A stretch of DNA of 64,000 bases. Origin: Deltaproteobacteria bacterium. Lineage in GTDB: Bacteria > Myxococcota_A > UBA796 > SXON01. This document shows, one piece after another, positions 8,325 to 17,420 of this stretch; the stretch's first letter is position 1, and every line of letters starts with the position of its first letter. The translations under genes and the position numbers were made by a program. The notes beneath the pieces were generated by a model, which had not been told where the DNA came from, ran no database searches, and saw nothing but the letters and a program-made list of their open reading frames with translations. The stretch is from contig BJHF01000011.1 of assembly GCA_014191855.1 (NCBI GenBank), positions 24,439 to 88,438 of the forward strand, given 5' to 3'.

Positions 8325-9866
8325 ATGCTCTTCTTCGTCGCGATCGCCGGGGCAACCTCGCCCACCCCCGCCGATGCGCAGGTGCACGACCAGCTCCTCG
8401 CCCTGGTGGAGCGGTCGACTGAGCTCGGCTGCCTCACGCCGCTCGTGGGACAGATTAGGTTGAACGCGGCGTTGTTCTCAGCCACCGAGCGTGCGCATAT
8501 CAGCGCCACCCTCTCGCCGGCGGGCGTGGATCTCTTTGACGAGGCGCCGGTGATGCCGGCGGCGCCGCCTGCCGCTGCCCCACCGCCCGCCCGGGACTCG
8601 TGCTGGTCCTGGTCGGACAACCGGGTGGTCGGCGATCACTTCGTGGTGGAGTGGGCCGATGGTGTGGACGACGCCGACGCGGACCGGTTCCTCGAAGACC
8701 TTGAGTATTCCTGGCAGATCGAGGTGGAGGAGAAGAACTGGGACGCGCCGGACGGCGCCGACAACTATCTGATCGTCGCCTACATCCAGAACGAGCGCAC
8801 CGGCGGCGCCTACACCACCGTGAAGAGCTGCGGGGGCGATTACATCCCGTACATCGTTTCTGGAAAAGACAGTTGGGACGACCCGAAGTGGGGCGCTACC
8901 ATGGCCGCCCACGAGTTCAACCACGCCATTCAGTTCGGCTACAGCTACGCGCCCGAATTCTGGTGGTGGGAGGCGACGGCGACCTGGGTCGAGGACTACG
9001 TGTTCCCGGACACCAACGACTGGTCCGACTACGTGTGGGGCTACTCGGCCAACCCGTACATCGCGTTTGCGGCTTCCGACCAGCAGGATCAGGAGATCTT
9101 CTGGCACATGTACGGCATGGCGATCTGGGCCTTCTACCTGGATGATTACCAGGGCGGGCACGACACCGTGCAGCAGACCTGGGAGGACGCACGCAGCGAC
9201 CGCGGGCAGTACTCACGTAGCGCCGAGGACATGGTGGACGACCTCGGGCTCGACTGGCTGACGCTGTACAACGACTTCGTCGCCCGCAACACCGTGATGG
9301 AGTACAAACAACAGAGCTATTTCCCCGCGGTGGATGTTCACGACACGGTGAAGTCCCTCCCCGACGACGGTGGTTCAGGCAACTCCGACACGCCGCAGGG
9401 CTATGGGCAGAACTACGTCAAGTTCAACGAGGGGATGGGCGAGGGCGACCTCGTGCTGCACTTCGCGGGCAGCGACAAGACCGAGTGGTCGGTTCAGCTC
9501 GTGGAGACCAGCAAATACGCGGTTACGCGGGTGGTTACCGCGAAGACTGAGGATGGCGCCGCCGACGTGACCCTCACCGGGTACGGCAAGCAGGATGTGT
9601 ACCTGGTGGTGAGCCCCCTGACCGAGCGGGACGACGACTTCGACTACGAGTGGACGGCGGAGCTGATTGAGGTGGAGGAACCCGAGGATACCGGCACGCC
9701 CAGCATTGACGACACCGGCGCTGGGGGAGATCCGGTGGGCGGGGGACCGGTCGAGATCTCCGGGCCAGTCGCATGCGGCTGCGCGGCGACGGAGCCGGGT
9801 GCCGCCGCTGCCGGAGCGGCGGTGATCGCCGCGTTGATCGCCGGAAGGCGGCGCTCTACGCCATGA
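8325..9866 (+). CDS. Secreted zinc metalloprotease-like protein with MYXO-CTERM-like sorting tail
   Basis: 513-residue exported protein. The ATG at 8325 gives a signal peptide (MLFFVAIAGATSPTPADA); an upstream in-frame ATG at 8277 would add 16 residues before it. A zinc-binding HEFNH sits at 196-200, with a plausible third ligand Glu at 216 in WWWEATATWVEDYV, as in gluzincin-type proteases. After a beta-rich region come an Asp-Thr-Gly linker (EDTGTPSIDDTGAGG) and the tail ACGCAATEP, a hydrophobic Ala-rich helix and GRRRSTP. That Cys/transmembrane/Arg tail resembles the MYXO-CTERM sorting signal. It overlaps the convergent radical SAM gene by 11 bases. The substrate is unknown. Confidence 0.85.
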   Translation: MLFFVAIAGATSPTPADAQVHDQLLALVERSTELGCLTPLVGQIRLNAALFSATERAHISATLSPAGVDLFDEAPVMPAAPPAAAPPPARDSCWSWSDNRVVGDHFVVEWADGVDDADADRFLEDLEYSWQIEVEEKNWDAPDGADNYLIVAYIQNERTGGAYTTVKSCGGDYIPYIVSGKDSWDDPKWGATMAAHEFNHAIQFGYSYAPEFWWWEATATWVEDYVFPDTNDWSDYVWGYSANPYIAFAASDQQDQEIFWHMYGMAIWAFYLDDYQGGHDTVQQTWEDARSDRGQYSRSAEDMVDDLGLDWLTLYNDFVARNTVMEYKQQSYFPAVDVHDTVKSLPDDGGSGNSDTPQGYGQNYVKFNEGMGEGDLVLHFAGSDKTEWSVQLVETSKYAVTRVVTAKTEDGAADVTLTGYGKQDVYLVVSPLTERDDDFDYEWTAELIEVEEPEDTGTPSIDDTGAGGDPVGGGPVEISGPVACGCAATEPGAAAAGAAVIAALIAGRRRSTP

Positions 9867-11355
9867 CGTGCCGAACCATCTGCCGGGCGTAGTGTTGGGC
9901 GTACTGGCGGTGGCTGGGGTGCCGGTTGGCGAACCCGAGCACGATGTCGCCGGCCATCGCGAGCGTCTTGAGCGCTGGGACCGGGATCCCGTTGAACCAC
10001 TCGGCCCGGGCGCGCTCCCGGAGCGCGGGCGGAAGCCCCGGTAGAATCCGAAACAGCGCTTCGTAGTTGGTGAAGCGGCGCAGCTCAGCGGGGTCGCGAA
10101 CAGCACCATTGTCGTGGAACGTCGGAGAGAGCCCCCGATCCAGGCGGGCGACGTCCTCCACCGAGAGCACGCCTTGATCGACCGCTTTCTGGGTCATCTC
10201 CACGCCCGGAAGCCACGTCATCCAGTAGGTGCTGATCCGCTTGGGCGGGTGGGCGACGTAGAACTTCCTCGCGACCTCTTGGGCATCGGCCGGCTCGCCA
10301 GGGCCGCCAAAGATGTGATCGCCACGAACGCCGATCCCCGCGGCACGAAACGCATCGAGCGCCCACGCGACGTCGCCCACGGTTTCATAGCGGCGCATCG
10401 ACGCATGTTTGTATTGTTCGTCGAGGCTCTGGATGCCGATCTGCACCCAGGTACACCCGGCCTCTTTCATCCAGCGCACGATGTCTTCGTCCACGTACTT
10501 GGGATGCGACAGGCACATCCAAGGCACGCGGATCTCGGCGTGGTAGGCCTCGAGGAAGGACTTGAGCCAGGGCTTGTCCACCGTGAAGATGTCGTCTTCG
10601 AAGTCCACGAAGCGCAGGCGGAACTGCTTTTTTGCGGCCTTGAGCTCGCCGATCACGTGGGCCACGGACCGCTGTCGCACGTAGCGCCCGCCCTTCACCC
10701 CGGAGCGCTGGGGGAGCTTCGCCCAGAAGTTGTTGAAGCAGAAGGTGCAGCGGTAGGGGCAGCCCCGCCCGGTGATGGTCATGTACGGGTCGCCGACATC
10801 GAACTCGGAGGCGTAGAGCGCCTTGTCGGGGAACGGCAGCGCGTCGAGATCCTGGATGAACCCCGACTGTGGACCGCGGACGATCTGGCCGTCCGCCCGC
10901 TTGAACCACATGTTCGCCACGGGCGTGTCCTCGTCGCCTCGCGCCCAGGCATCGAGCATCGCGGGGAACGCTTCGTCTCCCTCGCCGACACAAACGGCGT
11001 CGATCGCCGCCTCTTCGAGCACCACCTCGGGCACGGCCGACGGATGAACGCCCCCGAAGATCACCTTGGCCCCGGTGGCCTCGCGGATCGCCCGTGCCAT
11101 CGCCAACCCGGACTGGTAGGTGCTCGACAACACCGACATCGCCACGACGTCCGGGCTCAGCGCGATCGCTTGTTGAACCAGGGCCGCTTCGCGATCGAAG
11201 CGACGCGCGAGCGCCGGGATGCGGAGCTGAAAGCGGTCGTCGAACAGCGAGGGGTTGAACACGAGCCGCACGTCGTGACCGGCGCGCTTGAGCACCGCCG
11301 ACAGCAGCTCCACGCCGATCTGCTCCGCGCCGATGCCGAGAAACACCACCCGCAT
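9856..11355 (-). CDS. B12-binding radical SAM protein
   Basis: 499-residue enzyme with two domains. The N-terminal cobalamin-binding domain (about 1-140) begins MRVVFLGIGAEQIGVELLSAVL and has the SVLSSTYQSGL and VIFGGVHPSAVPE elements. The radical SAM domain has the cluster motif G-C-P-Y-R-C-T-F-C (C-x3-C-x2-C) around 199-206, followed by FVDFEDDIFTVDKPW and IGIQSLDE. Family members methylate or rearrange lipids, tetrapyrroles or natural products; nothing here fixes the substrate. The start is the ATG at 11355; an upstream in-frame start at 11400 would add MRFTAARPGYYYTAP, which is not conserved-looking. It is divergent from a methyltransferase, with 34 bases between the two starts. Confidence 0.88.
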   Translation of the reverse strand: MRVVFLGIGAEQIGVELLSAVLKRAGHDVRLVFNPSLFDDRFQLRIPALARRFDREAALVQQAIALSPDVVAMSVLSSTYQSGLAMARAIREATGAKVIFGGVHPSAVPEVVLEEAAIDAVCVGEGDEAFPAMLDAWARGDEDTPVANMWFKRADGQIVRGPQSGFIQDLDALPFPDKALYASEFDVGDPYMTITGRGCPYRCTFCFNNFWAKLPQRSGVKGGRYVRQRSVAHVIGELKAAKKQFRLRFVDFEDDIFTVDKPWLKSFLEAYHAEIRVPWMCLSHPKYVDEDIVRWMKEAGCTWVQIGIQSLDEQYKHASMRRYETVGDVAWALDAFRAAGIGVRGDHIFGGPGEPADAQEVARKFYVAHPPKRISTYWMTWLPGVEMTQKAVDQGVLSVEDVARLDRGLSPTFHDNGAVRDPAELRRFTNYEALFRILPGLPPALRERARAEWFNGIPVPALKTLAMAGDIVLGFANRHPSHRQYAQHYARQMVRHVMA

Positions 11356-11389
11356 GGGAGCAGTGTAATAGTACCCAGGGCGGGCCGCC

Positions 11390-12199
11390 GTGAACCTCAA
11401 GCTCCTCCTGCCGACCTACCGCGCCCGGGCCCAGTTCGTGGTTACGACGATTCGTGGCCTCGGCGCGAGCGGCCTTGGGGGCGGGCTCCCGCGCGTTCTG
11501 GACGTTGGTTGTGGAGAAGCGGATCTTCATGTGGCGCTCCGCGACCACGCCGCCGTGCTTGCGGGCTGCGATGTTCACCCGGGGGACGTGGATCGGGCGC
11601 GGGCGGCGGCACCTGCGTTCGCGCGAGGTAACTATCGTGTCGCGGATGCGGCGCATCTGCCCTGGGAGAACGGAGCCTTTGACGTGGCGTTGTGCCTGGA
11701 GGCGATCGAGCACGTTGGCGACGTCGGGGCGACGCTTTCGGAGGCCGCGCGGGTGCTGCGGCCCGGCGGCACGCTGGTGCTCACCTGTCCGAACGCCAAC
11801 TTCCCGATCACGTACGATCCGCTGCACTGGTTCGCGGGTCGGCGGGTGCTCCCGGTTGGCGCGTATGCCTACGGGCACACCTGGTTGCCCTCGGAGGCGG
11901 ACGTGCGCGGGGCGCTCGGGGCGGCCGGCTTCGTGAACGTGGAGGTGGCCGGCCTGACGGGGTGGGCGACGGCGGGAGTGGAGGCCTATTGGGCGGGGCT
12001 GGCGCAGCGCTTCGTGAAGCGGAACGCGGGGAATGTCGCGTACGGGCGGACACGGGGGGCCGCCGGCACGAGTACGCAGCCAGGAGGGAACCGTAGCGGC
12101 CGACCCCCGTGTCGGCCGATGTCCGACATCGAGGGGGCGTCCGCACCCGCCCGCCCCCCCACCGTAACCCTCGCCTTCATCGCGAGGAAACGGGGGTAG
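11390..12199 (+). CDS. Class I SAM-dependent methyltransferase
   Basis: 269-residue Rossmann-fold methyltransferase starting at a GTG (MNLKLLLPTYRARAQF). Motif I is VLDVGCGEADLHVAL, the acidic residue follows in AGCDVHPGDVDRAR, motif II is LPWENGAFDVALCLEAIEHV, and motif III is RVLRPGGTLVLTCPN, all of the Methyltransf_11/UbiE type. The last 45 or so residues are low in family likeness and encoded by DNA with two near-perfect palindromes (12098-12131), so the C-terminus may be a readthrough extension. It overlaps the convergent kinase gene by 23 bases. The substrate is unknown; the neighbouring radical SAM gene suggests shared modification chemistry, which is inference. Confidence 0.85.
   Translation: MNLKLLLPTYRARAQFVVTTIRGLGASGLGGGLPRVLDVGCGEADLHVALRDHAAVLAGCDVHPGDVDRARAAAPAFARGNYRVADAAHLPWENGAFDVALCLEAIEHVGDVGATLSEAARVLRPGGTLVLTCPNANFPITYDPLHWFAGRRVLPVGAYAYGHTWLPSEADVRGALGAAGFVNVEVAGLTGWATAGVEAYWAGLAQRFVKRNAGNVAYGRTRGAAGTSTQPGGNRSGRPPCRPMSDIEGASAPARPPTVTLAFIARKRG
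12098..12131. repeat. Tandem palindromes between convergent genes
   Basis: Two perfect inverted repeats follow one another. CGGCCGAC (12098-12105) pairs with GTCGGCCG (12112-12119) around a 6-base loop. GATGTC (12119-12124) pairs with GACATC (12126-12131) around one base. They lie in the last codons of the methyltransferase frame, about 45 bases before the convergent kinase stop. They could act as a bidirectional terminator or be a short inserted repeat; there is no T-run, so a Rho-independent terminator is not proven. Confidence 0.6.
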
Positions 12200-15100
12200 C
12201 TCCCGGAGCCACCACCACCCCCGGCAGGTAAATATCGACGTACAACCCCGCTTGCCACGCGGAGTCGCGGACACCTTCGGCCCCCATGGCCAGCGCTCGT
12301 GCCGCGTGAGCCCAGAAGCGGTGGCGGCTCTTCTCGAAGGCGGCTGCGAGGCGCTCCAGCTCGTCGCCGACCCCGGCCACATCCCCGCGCACCACGCGCC
12401 CGTGGAGCGCGGTCAGGTCCGAGAGCTCCCGGGCATACACTGCCCCCGACCTCCGGATCCGGCCGATGTCGTCGCGTGCGTATCCGGCCGCCTGGGTGCG
12501 CGTCGCCGCCGGGAGGTCGCCTCGCCCGGCCGCCACCGCCGCCGCGATGGTAGCGCGCCGGAAGTAGTAGTCCGACCCGATCGCGGGGATGATCTCTGCT
12601 TGGTGGCGTGCGCGCCGCGGGAGACCGCGCAGCACCGCCGCCCAGGCCCCACCAAAATCTCCCGCCGACAACGCCACATCCGCCTGGCACATGTCCGCGA
12701 GGATCTCTCCCACGTTGTGGCCGCCACTCTCGCTACGCGCAAGCACCGCGTTCACGGCCGCCGCGGCGCGCTCCGGGCGCCCGCGGAGGAGGTGGGTGCG
12801 CGCGGTGGCCCAGAACATCCCGGCGTCCAACGCCCAGGTGTCCTCGCGCTCCGCCGCGTCCCGCTCCACCAGATCCGCCATGGCCATGAGCTTGTCGTGT
12901 TGTTCGTCCAGCAGGTACACCGCGAACAACCACAAGCGCGCGACGTTGGCCTCCCAGTGCGCGGTTGGCGAAACGACCGAGTCGTAGCGGCGAAGCGCCT
13001 CCTCTCCCGCAGCGATGGCCTCCACGGCGTTGCACACCGACCAGTGCACGGCCGCCTCGGCAACGTAGGCGTAAGCGAGGTCGCCGGGGTGCGGGGAGAG
13101 CCGCGCGAGGCGGAGCGCGTCCTGGGCGCGCTCGGGAGCGAATCGCCCGAACCACGTGCCGCGGAAGCGCGCGAGCAGGATGGCTTCCAGCGAGGCGGCG
13201 CGTGCGAGGGCTGACGGGTCGGCGGCGGCACGGGCCCGCAGCGCGTAGAGCGCGCCGTACCAGTGCGAGAGCAGGGGTTGAAAGGGCGACAACGAGGCGG
13301 CCGCCACCCAGAGCACGTGGAGCTCGTCGGCCGTCGTCGCCTTCGGCAACCACCCGGCGGCGAGGCGCACGTGCGCCCACGCGATCGAGAGCAGGAGGCT
13401 TACACCGGGCTCTTTGCTCGGGATGGACTGCGCCGCGAGCACGCCGGCCAGGAGCGGGGCACCGGCCTGGATGCGAGAGGAGAGCAGGTATTGCTCGGCG
13501 GCGCGCACCCGCAGCGGGGCGCACGCTTGGGCCCCCTCGGCGGCCAGGTACGCCTCGGCGGCGCGGTGGCGCAGACCGAGCGCGGCGAGGATCTCGGCCT
13601 GCCCGACACGCGCTTCGCGGTCGGCGAGCGTGGGATCGAGGCGAAAAGCTCGCTCATAGGCCAGAGTTGCGGCACGATAGGCGAAAGCGCGCGCGGCGGC
13701 GCGTGCGGCGCGGAGGAAGGAGCGCGCCGCCGCGTGGGGCTGGCCGCCCAGCTCCAGGTGCGTCGCGACCAGCTCTGAGCGGGGGTCGGCCGCGGCTTCG
13801 AGGGCGGCGGCGACGGCGCGGTGGCGGTCTTCACGGGAGAGGGGGTCGAGCGCGGCGAGGCAGGCCTCGGCGAGGCTGTCGTGGGTGGGGAGCACCTGCA
13901 CGCCGGTGGGGGAGGGATCCACCCGAACGAGGCGTTCGGCGAGGAGGATCGACAAGCTGGCGAGCGGGTCGCTCACTGGCGCTCGCCGCAGGATCGGGGT
14001 GGAGAGCGGCGCGCCGGCGACGGCGATCATCTCGAATACGCGCCGCGCGTCCGGCGGCAGCTCGGTGAGCCTCGCTGCGATCACCGCGCGCACATCGCCG
14101 CCGACGGGCAGGCCGCCTCGCGCCGCGGCGCGGCAGAGCTCGCTCAGCAACAGCGGATCGCCCGCCGACGCCGCTGCGATCTGGCCAGCGAGCTCGGGCG
14201 ACCCCGCCGTGGCTGCGACCTTGCGCGCGTCACTCTCGCCGAGCGCCCCGAGAGAGAGGCGAAGCGCCACGATCTCCGCCGGCAGTTCTACGTCTGCGCG
14301 AGCGGTGACCACGAAGAGCAGGCCGGCCGGCAGCGGCGGGCGCGCGAGGTCAACGAGGAGCGCGAGTGTGTCGGGCCCGGCCCACTGCGCGTCGTCGATC
14401 CAGACGACGACCGGGCGCCGCCGCGCTTCGTCGAGGAGGCGATCACGGAGCGCGGCGAAGGCGCGTTCGCGAGCTTCACGGCTGGGGATGGGGTCGACCG
14501 TAGGTGTGGTGGCGGTGAGGCGCAGCCGGCCGGGACCGTGCGGCGTGAGCTGGTCTTCCAGGGCATCGAGCCCGCGAAAGGGCACCGACTCCCGTGGGTC
14601 GCAGCGACCGGCGAACACCCGCGCGCCGAGGGCGCCCCGGAGGCTCGACGTCCACTCCTCCACGAGCCGCGACTTCCCGCTTCCGGAGGCGCCGACGATC
14701 AACACCACCCGGCCTGCGTCGGCCCGCTCCCAAGCGCGGGTGAGCCGGCCAAGCTCGCTGTCTCGCCCAACGAACGGGAGCGAACGCGTGAGCCGGCTGC
14801 GGGTATCCACCACGGCGGCGGCCAGCGCGCGCAAGACCGCAACGCCATCGCCGCGCGCGGCCGGATCCTTGTGCAACAACGCGGTGATCGCGCCGCGCCA
14901 CGGCTCCCCGATCCCGGTGAGCGCCGGCGGAGTCCCGCTGTGTTTGGCATTGAGCACGCTGAGCGGCGAGCCGGTGAACGGCGGCGTACCGACGCACGCT
15001 TCCGCCAGCACAACGCCGACTGCGTACCAGTCGGTTCCCGGCCCCTGTGGCGCGCCGCTGGCCTGCTCGGGCGCCATGTACGCCATGGTGCCGATCACCG

Positions 15101-15632
15101 TGTCCGGTGCGGTGTCGTGCGCGCCAGGGAGACGGGCCGCGATGCCAGGGTCCACGATCACGACGCGCCCGCGCCCGTCTACCAGCACGTTGTCGGGCTT
15201 CAGATCGCGGTGCAGGATCTTCGCCGCGTGGATCGCCTCGACGCCCTCCACGAGCTGCCACGTGGCGCGCAGGAGCCGGGCCTGCCCGGGCCCGTCGAGC
15301 GGCTGACCGTCTTGCAGTGTGCCGCGTACATGGCGGACAAAGTTCTCGCCGTCCACGTATTCCATGCTGTAGCAGCACGACTGATCGTCGCCAACCAGCT
15401 CGTACAGCCGCACGACGTTCTCATGGTGCACCCGGGCGAAGGAGCGGAACTCGGCGCGCATCCGCACCGCGGCCTCCGCAGACCGGAAGTTCGCGGTCTT
15501 CACCGCAACGAGGCTCTCCCACTCTCGGTCGAGCGCGAGCCACACCCGCCCCATTCCGCCGGATGCAAGTAGGCGCTTCAGCGCAAAACGCCTGCGCGCC
15601 GGGGCGGGGAACGAGGGGTCCAGCTCCTCCAT
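12177..15632 (-). CDS. Eukaryotic-like Ser/Thr kinase fused to NTPase and TPR-like region
   Basis: 1151-residue signalling protein. The N-terminal kinase domain has the Gly-rich loop LLASGGMGRVW (21-31), the ATP-binding Lys in LVAVK (45), HRDLKPDN (141-148) and APE (187-189). The metal-binding DFG is DPG (161-163), keeping the Asp. A cytosolic NTPase module follows after a FVGRDSELGRL box, with Walker A GASGSGKS (314-321) and Walker B VVWIDDAQWAG. The remainder (about 560-1151) is Ala-rich helical, TPR-like. This kinase-NTPase-TPR order is the PknK/LuxR-like regulator plan frequent in myxobacteria. ATG at 15632; a GTG one codon earlier is equally possible. Lies 27 bases downstream of sulP. 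Confidence 0.9.
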   Translation of the reverse strand: MEELDPSFPAPARRRFALKRLLASGGMGRVWLALDREWESLVAVKTANFRSAEAAVRMRAEFRSFARVHHENVVRLYELVGDDQSCCYSMEYVDGENFVRHVRGTLQDGQPLDGPGQARLLRATWQLVEGVEAIHAAKILHRDLKPDNVLVDGRGRVVIVDPGIAARLPGAHDTAPDTVIGTMAYMAPEQASGAPQGPGTDWYAVGVVLAEACVGTPPFTGSPLSVLNAKHSGTPPALTGIGEPWRGAITALLHKDPAARGDGVAVLRALAAAVVDTRSRLTRSLPFVGRDSELGRLTRAWERADAGRVVLIVGASGSGKSRLVEEWTSSLRGALGARVFAGRCDPRESVPFRGLDALEDQLTPHGPGRLRLTATTPTVDPIPSREARERAFAALRDRLLDEARRRPVVVWIDDAQWAGPDTLALLVDLARPPLPAGLLFVVTARADVELPAEIVALRLSLGALGESDARKVAATAGSPELAGQIAAASAGDPLLLSELCRAAARGGLPVGGDVRAVIAARLTELPPDARRVFEMIAVAGAPLSTPILRRAPVSDPLASLSILLAERLVRVDPSPTGVQVLPTHDSLAEACLAALDPLSREDRHRAVAAALEAAADPRSELVATHLELGGQPHAAARSFLRAARAAARAFAYRAATLAYERAFRLDPTLADREARVGQAEILAALGLRHRAAEAYLAAEGAQACAPLRVRAAEQYLLSSRIQAGAPLLAGVLAAQSIPSKEPGVSLLLSIAWAHVRLAAGWLPKATTADELHVLWVAAASLSPFQPLLSHWYGALYALRARAAADPSALARAASLEAILLARFRGTWFGRFAPERAQDALRLARLSPHPGDLAYAYVAEAAVHWSVCNAVEAIAAGEEALRRYDSVVSPTAHWEANVARLWLFAVYLLDEQHDKLMAMADLVERDAAEREDTWALDAGMFWATARTHLLRGRPERAAAAVNAVLARSESGGHNVGEILADMCQADVALSAGDFGGAWAAVLRGLPRRARHQAEIIPAIGSDYYFRRATIAAAVAAGRGDLPAATRTQAAGYARDDIGRIRRSGAVYARELSDLTALHGRVVRGDVAGVGDELERLAAAFEKSRHRFWAHAARALAMGAEGVRDSAWQAGLYVDIYLPGVVVAPGATPVSSR

Positions 15633-15659
15633 CACGACGATCCTACGCCCGATCTGCGC

Positions 15660-17411
15660 CTACGGATCGCTTGCCAACAGCTTCTTCGCGTAGAGCACGG
15701 CTTCTGCGGTGCTGGTCTGGCGTACTGCCTGCTCCCGGAACACGTGGTCGGGGTGGATGAGCGCGACCAGCCCCGTCTTCAAAAACACCCGATGAAGCTC
15801 GTCTCGCACCCCGCAGAGGAGCACGTGTACCCCCCGGGCGTGCACCCGGCGCACGAACCCATCGATCATGTGGGTGCCGACGGCATCCGGGTTGCGAGCG
15901 CGCTTCACGCGGAGCACGAGGACGCGCGTCGTTTCCGTCAGCCGTTCCTCCATCTCGTCGAGGTGCGCCTCCAGGGCCGGACCGGCACCGAAAAACATCT
16001 CGCCTTCAAGACCGAAGATCAGGAGCTGAGGGTCGGGCTCGTCGTTTTTGAAGCGCTCGTGCACGTGCCCCTGGTCGTTGGCCACGACGAACTCGGAGAG
16101 CAGCATGCGACCGGCGCGGGGGACGGCGAGGAGGAACGAGAGGATCACCCCGATCAAGATACAGAATTCGACGGAGATGAACACGGCGGCGAAGGCAGTC
16201 GAACCGATGATGATCGCGTCGAAGCGCGTGGCGCGCACGCTGTAGAGCAGCGCCTCCCGGTCGACCATCCGCCAGGCCGCGACAATGAGCAGGCCGGCTA
16301 GCGCCGCGCGCGGAATGTAGCGGGCGTAAGGGGCGAAACACACCATGATGAGCGCGACGGCGAGCGCCGACCATGCCGCTGCCCACTGGGAGCGGGCTCC
16401 CGCCTGCTGGTTAATTGCCGAGCGCGTGAGCGAGCCGCTACCCGGCAAACACTGGAAGAAGCTGCCGGTGAGATTGGCCAGCCCCTCGGACAAACACTGC
16501 TGATTCAGGTCGAGCCGTTGACCGGTGCGCGCGGCGATGCCCTTGGCCATGGCGAGCGCCTCCAACAAACCGAGCAGCGCGATGGCGAAGGCGCTGGTAG
16601 ACAGCTCCTGCATCCGCGCCAGGTCGAAGCTTGGCAGCGCAAACGACGGGAGTTTGGCTGGGATCTCGCCCACCACCCGCACCCCGGCCTTGTCCAGGGC
16701 GAAGATGCCGGTCACGACGGCCATGGCCAGCACGATCACGAGAAAATCAGGGAATAATACCAACTTCTGGCGCAGCTTGAGCCAGCGGAGCCCGATCGCC
16801 AGCGCGATGCTCAGGAGCCCGATGGCCAAGGTGGCGCCGTGCACGGGGCCCCCCTGCGTGAGCGACTCCCAGAACCGCACGAGGAAATGGTCGTGCGGAT
16901 CGCTCACCATCTTCTGGCCAAGCAGGTTCTTGGTCTGGTCGAGCATCAACAACAGGGCGGCGCCGGCGGTGAATCCGACGATCACGCTGTGGCTGATGTA
17001 CCGGGTGAGGTCGCCCAGGCGCAGGATGGTGATGAGAAGCTGGATCGCGCCGATCAGGAAGCCCAGCAGGATGACGGCGGAGAGCTTGTCGTCGGCCGCG
17101 ATCGCCCCGGTGGCGCTCAGGATCGCGATGCTCGTCGCGTTCGTGGGGCCGTTGATGAGCTGCCGGCTGGAATCGAACATCGAGCCGACGAACGTGACCA
17201 CGATCGCCGAATAGAGACCGTACACCGGGTCGATCCCGGCTGCCATCGCATAGGCCATGGCTTGTGGAACCGCGACGGCGGCTACGGTGAGGCCGGCCAC
17301 GAAGTCGAAGCGCAGGTCCTCCACCGAATAGCCACGGAGCGCCGCAACCGCGGGGAAGAAGCGCCAGGCGCCGGTGGGCACGGGGATCGAAGGGGGGGCG
17401 GAGGCGGCCAT
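15660..17411 (-). CDS. SulP-family anion transporter with STAS domain
   Basis: 583-residue secondary transporter for sulfate, bicarbonate or another anion. The hydrophobic core (about 25-430) shows the SulP signatures AGLTVAAVAVPQAMAYAMAAG and YGLYSAIVVTFVGSMF, and the central NQQ-like LTRSAINQQAGARSQWAA segment. The C-terminal cytoplasmic STAS domain (about 455-560) reads LLIFGLEGEMFFGAGPALE and VHARGVHVLLCGVRDE. It sits 9 bases after a nucleotidyltransferase gene and just before the kinase gene, so all three may form an operon. The transported ion cannot be told from sequence alone. Confidence 0.92.
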   Translation of the reverse strand: MAASAPPSIPVPTGAWRFFPAVAALRGYSVEDLRFDFVAGLTVAAVAVPQAMAYAMAAGIDPVYGLYSAIVVTFVGSMFDSSRQLINGPTNATSIAILSATGAIAADDKLSAVILLGFLIGAIQLLITILRLGDLTRYISHSVIVGFTAGAALLLMLDQTKNLLGQKMVSDPHDHFLVRFWESLTQGGPVHGATLAIGLLSIALAIGLRWLKLRQKLVLFPDFLVIVLAMAVVTGIFALDKAGVRVVGEIPAKLPSFALPSFDLARMQELSTSAFAIALLGLLEALAMAKGIAARTGQRLDLNQQCLSEGLANLTGSFFQCLPGSGSLTRSAINQQAGARSQWAAAWSALAVALIMVCFAPYARYIPRAALAGLLIVAAWRMVDREALLYSVRATRFDAIIIGSTAFAAVFISVEFCILIGVILSFLLAVPRAGRMLLSEFVVANDQGHVHERFKNDEPDPQLLIFGLEGEMFFGAGPALEAHLDEMEERLTETTRVLVLRVKRARNPDAVGTHMIDGFVRRVHARGVHVLLCGVRDELHRVFLKTGLVALIHPDHVFREQAVRQTSTAEAVLYAKKLLASDP

Positions 17412-17420
17412 CGTCGTTGC

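Noticed and set aside
7649..8620. N-terminal extension of the lipB reading frame
   Set aside because: The open frame continues upstream through tmk, but tmk is the real gene there; the GTGA overlap gives a natural lipB start.
10385..12382. 665-codon minus-strand frame across the radical SAM and methyltransferase genes
   Set aside because: It overlaps both genes in other frames and strands and is Arg-rich, a typical shadow frame.
12965..14068. 367-codon Arg-rich plus-strand frame opposite the kinase
   Set aside because: Shadow of the kinase gene; composition is that of reverse-complemented high-GC coding DNA.
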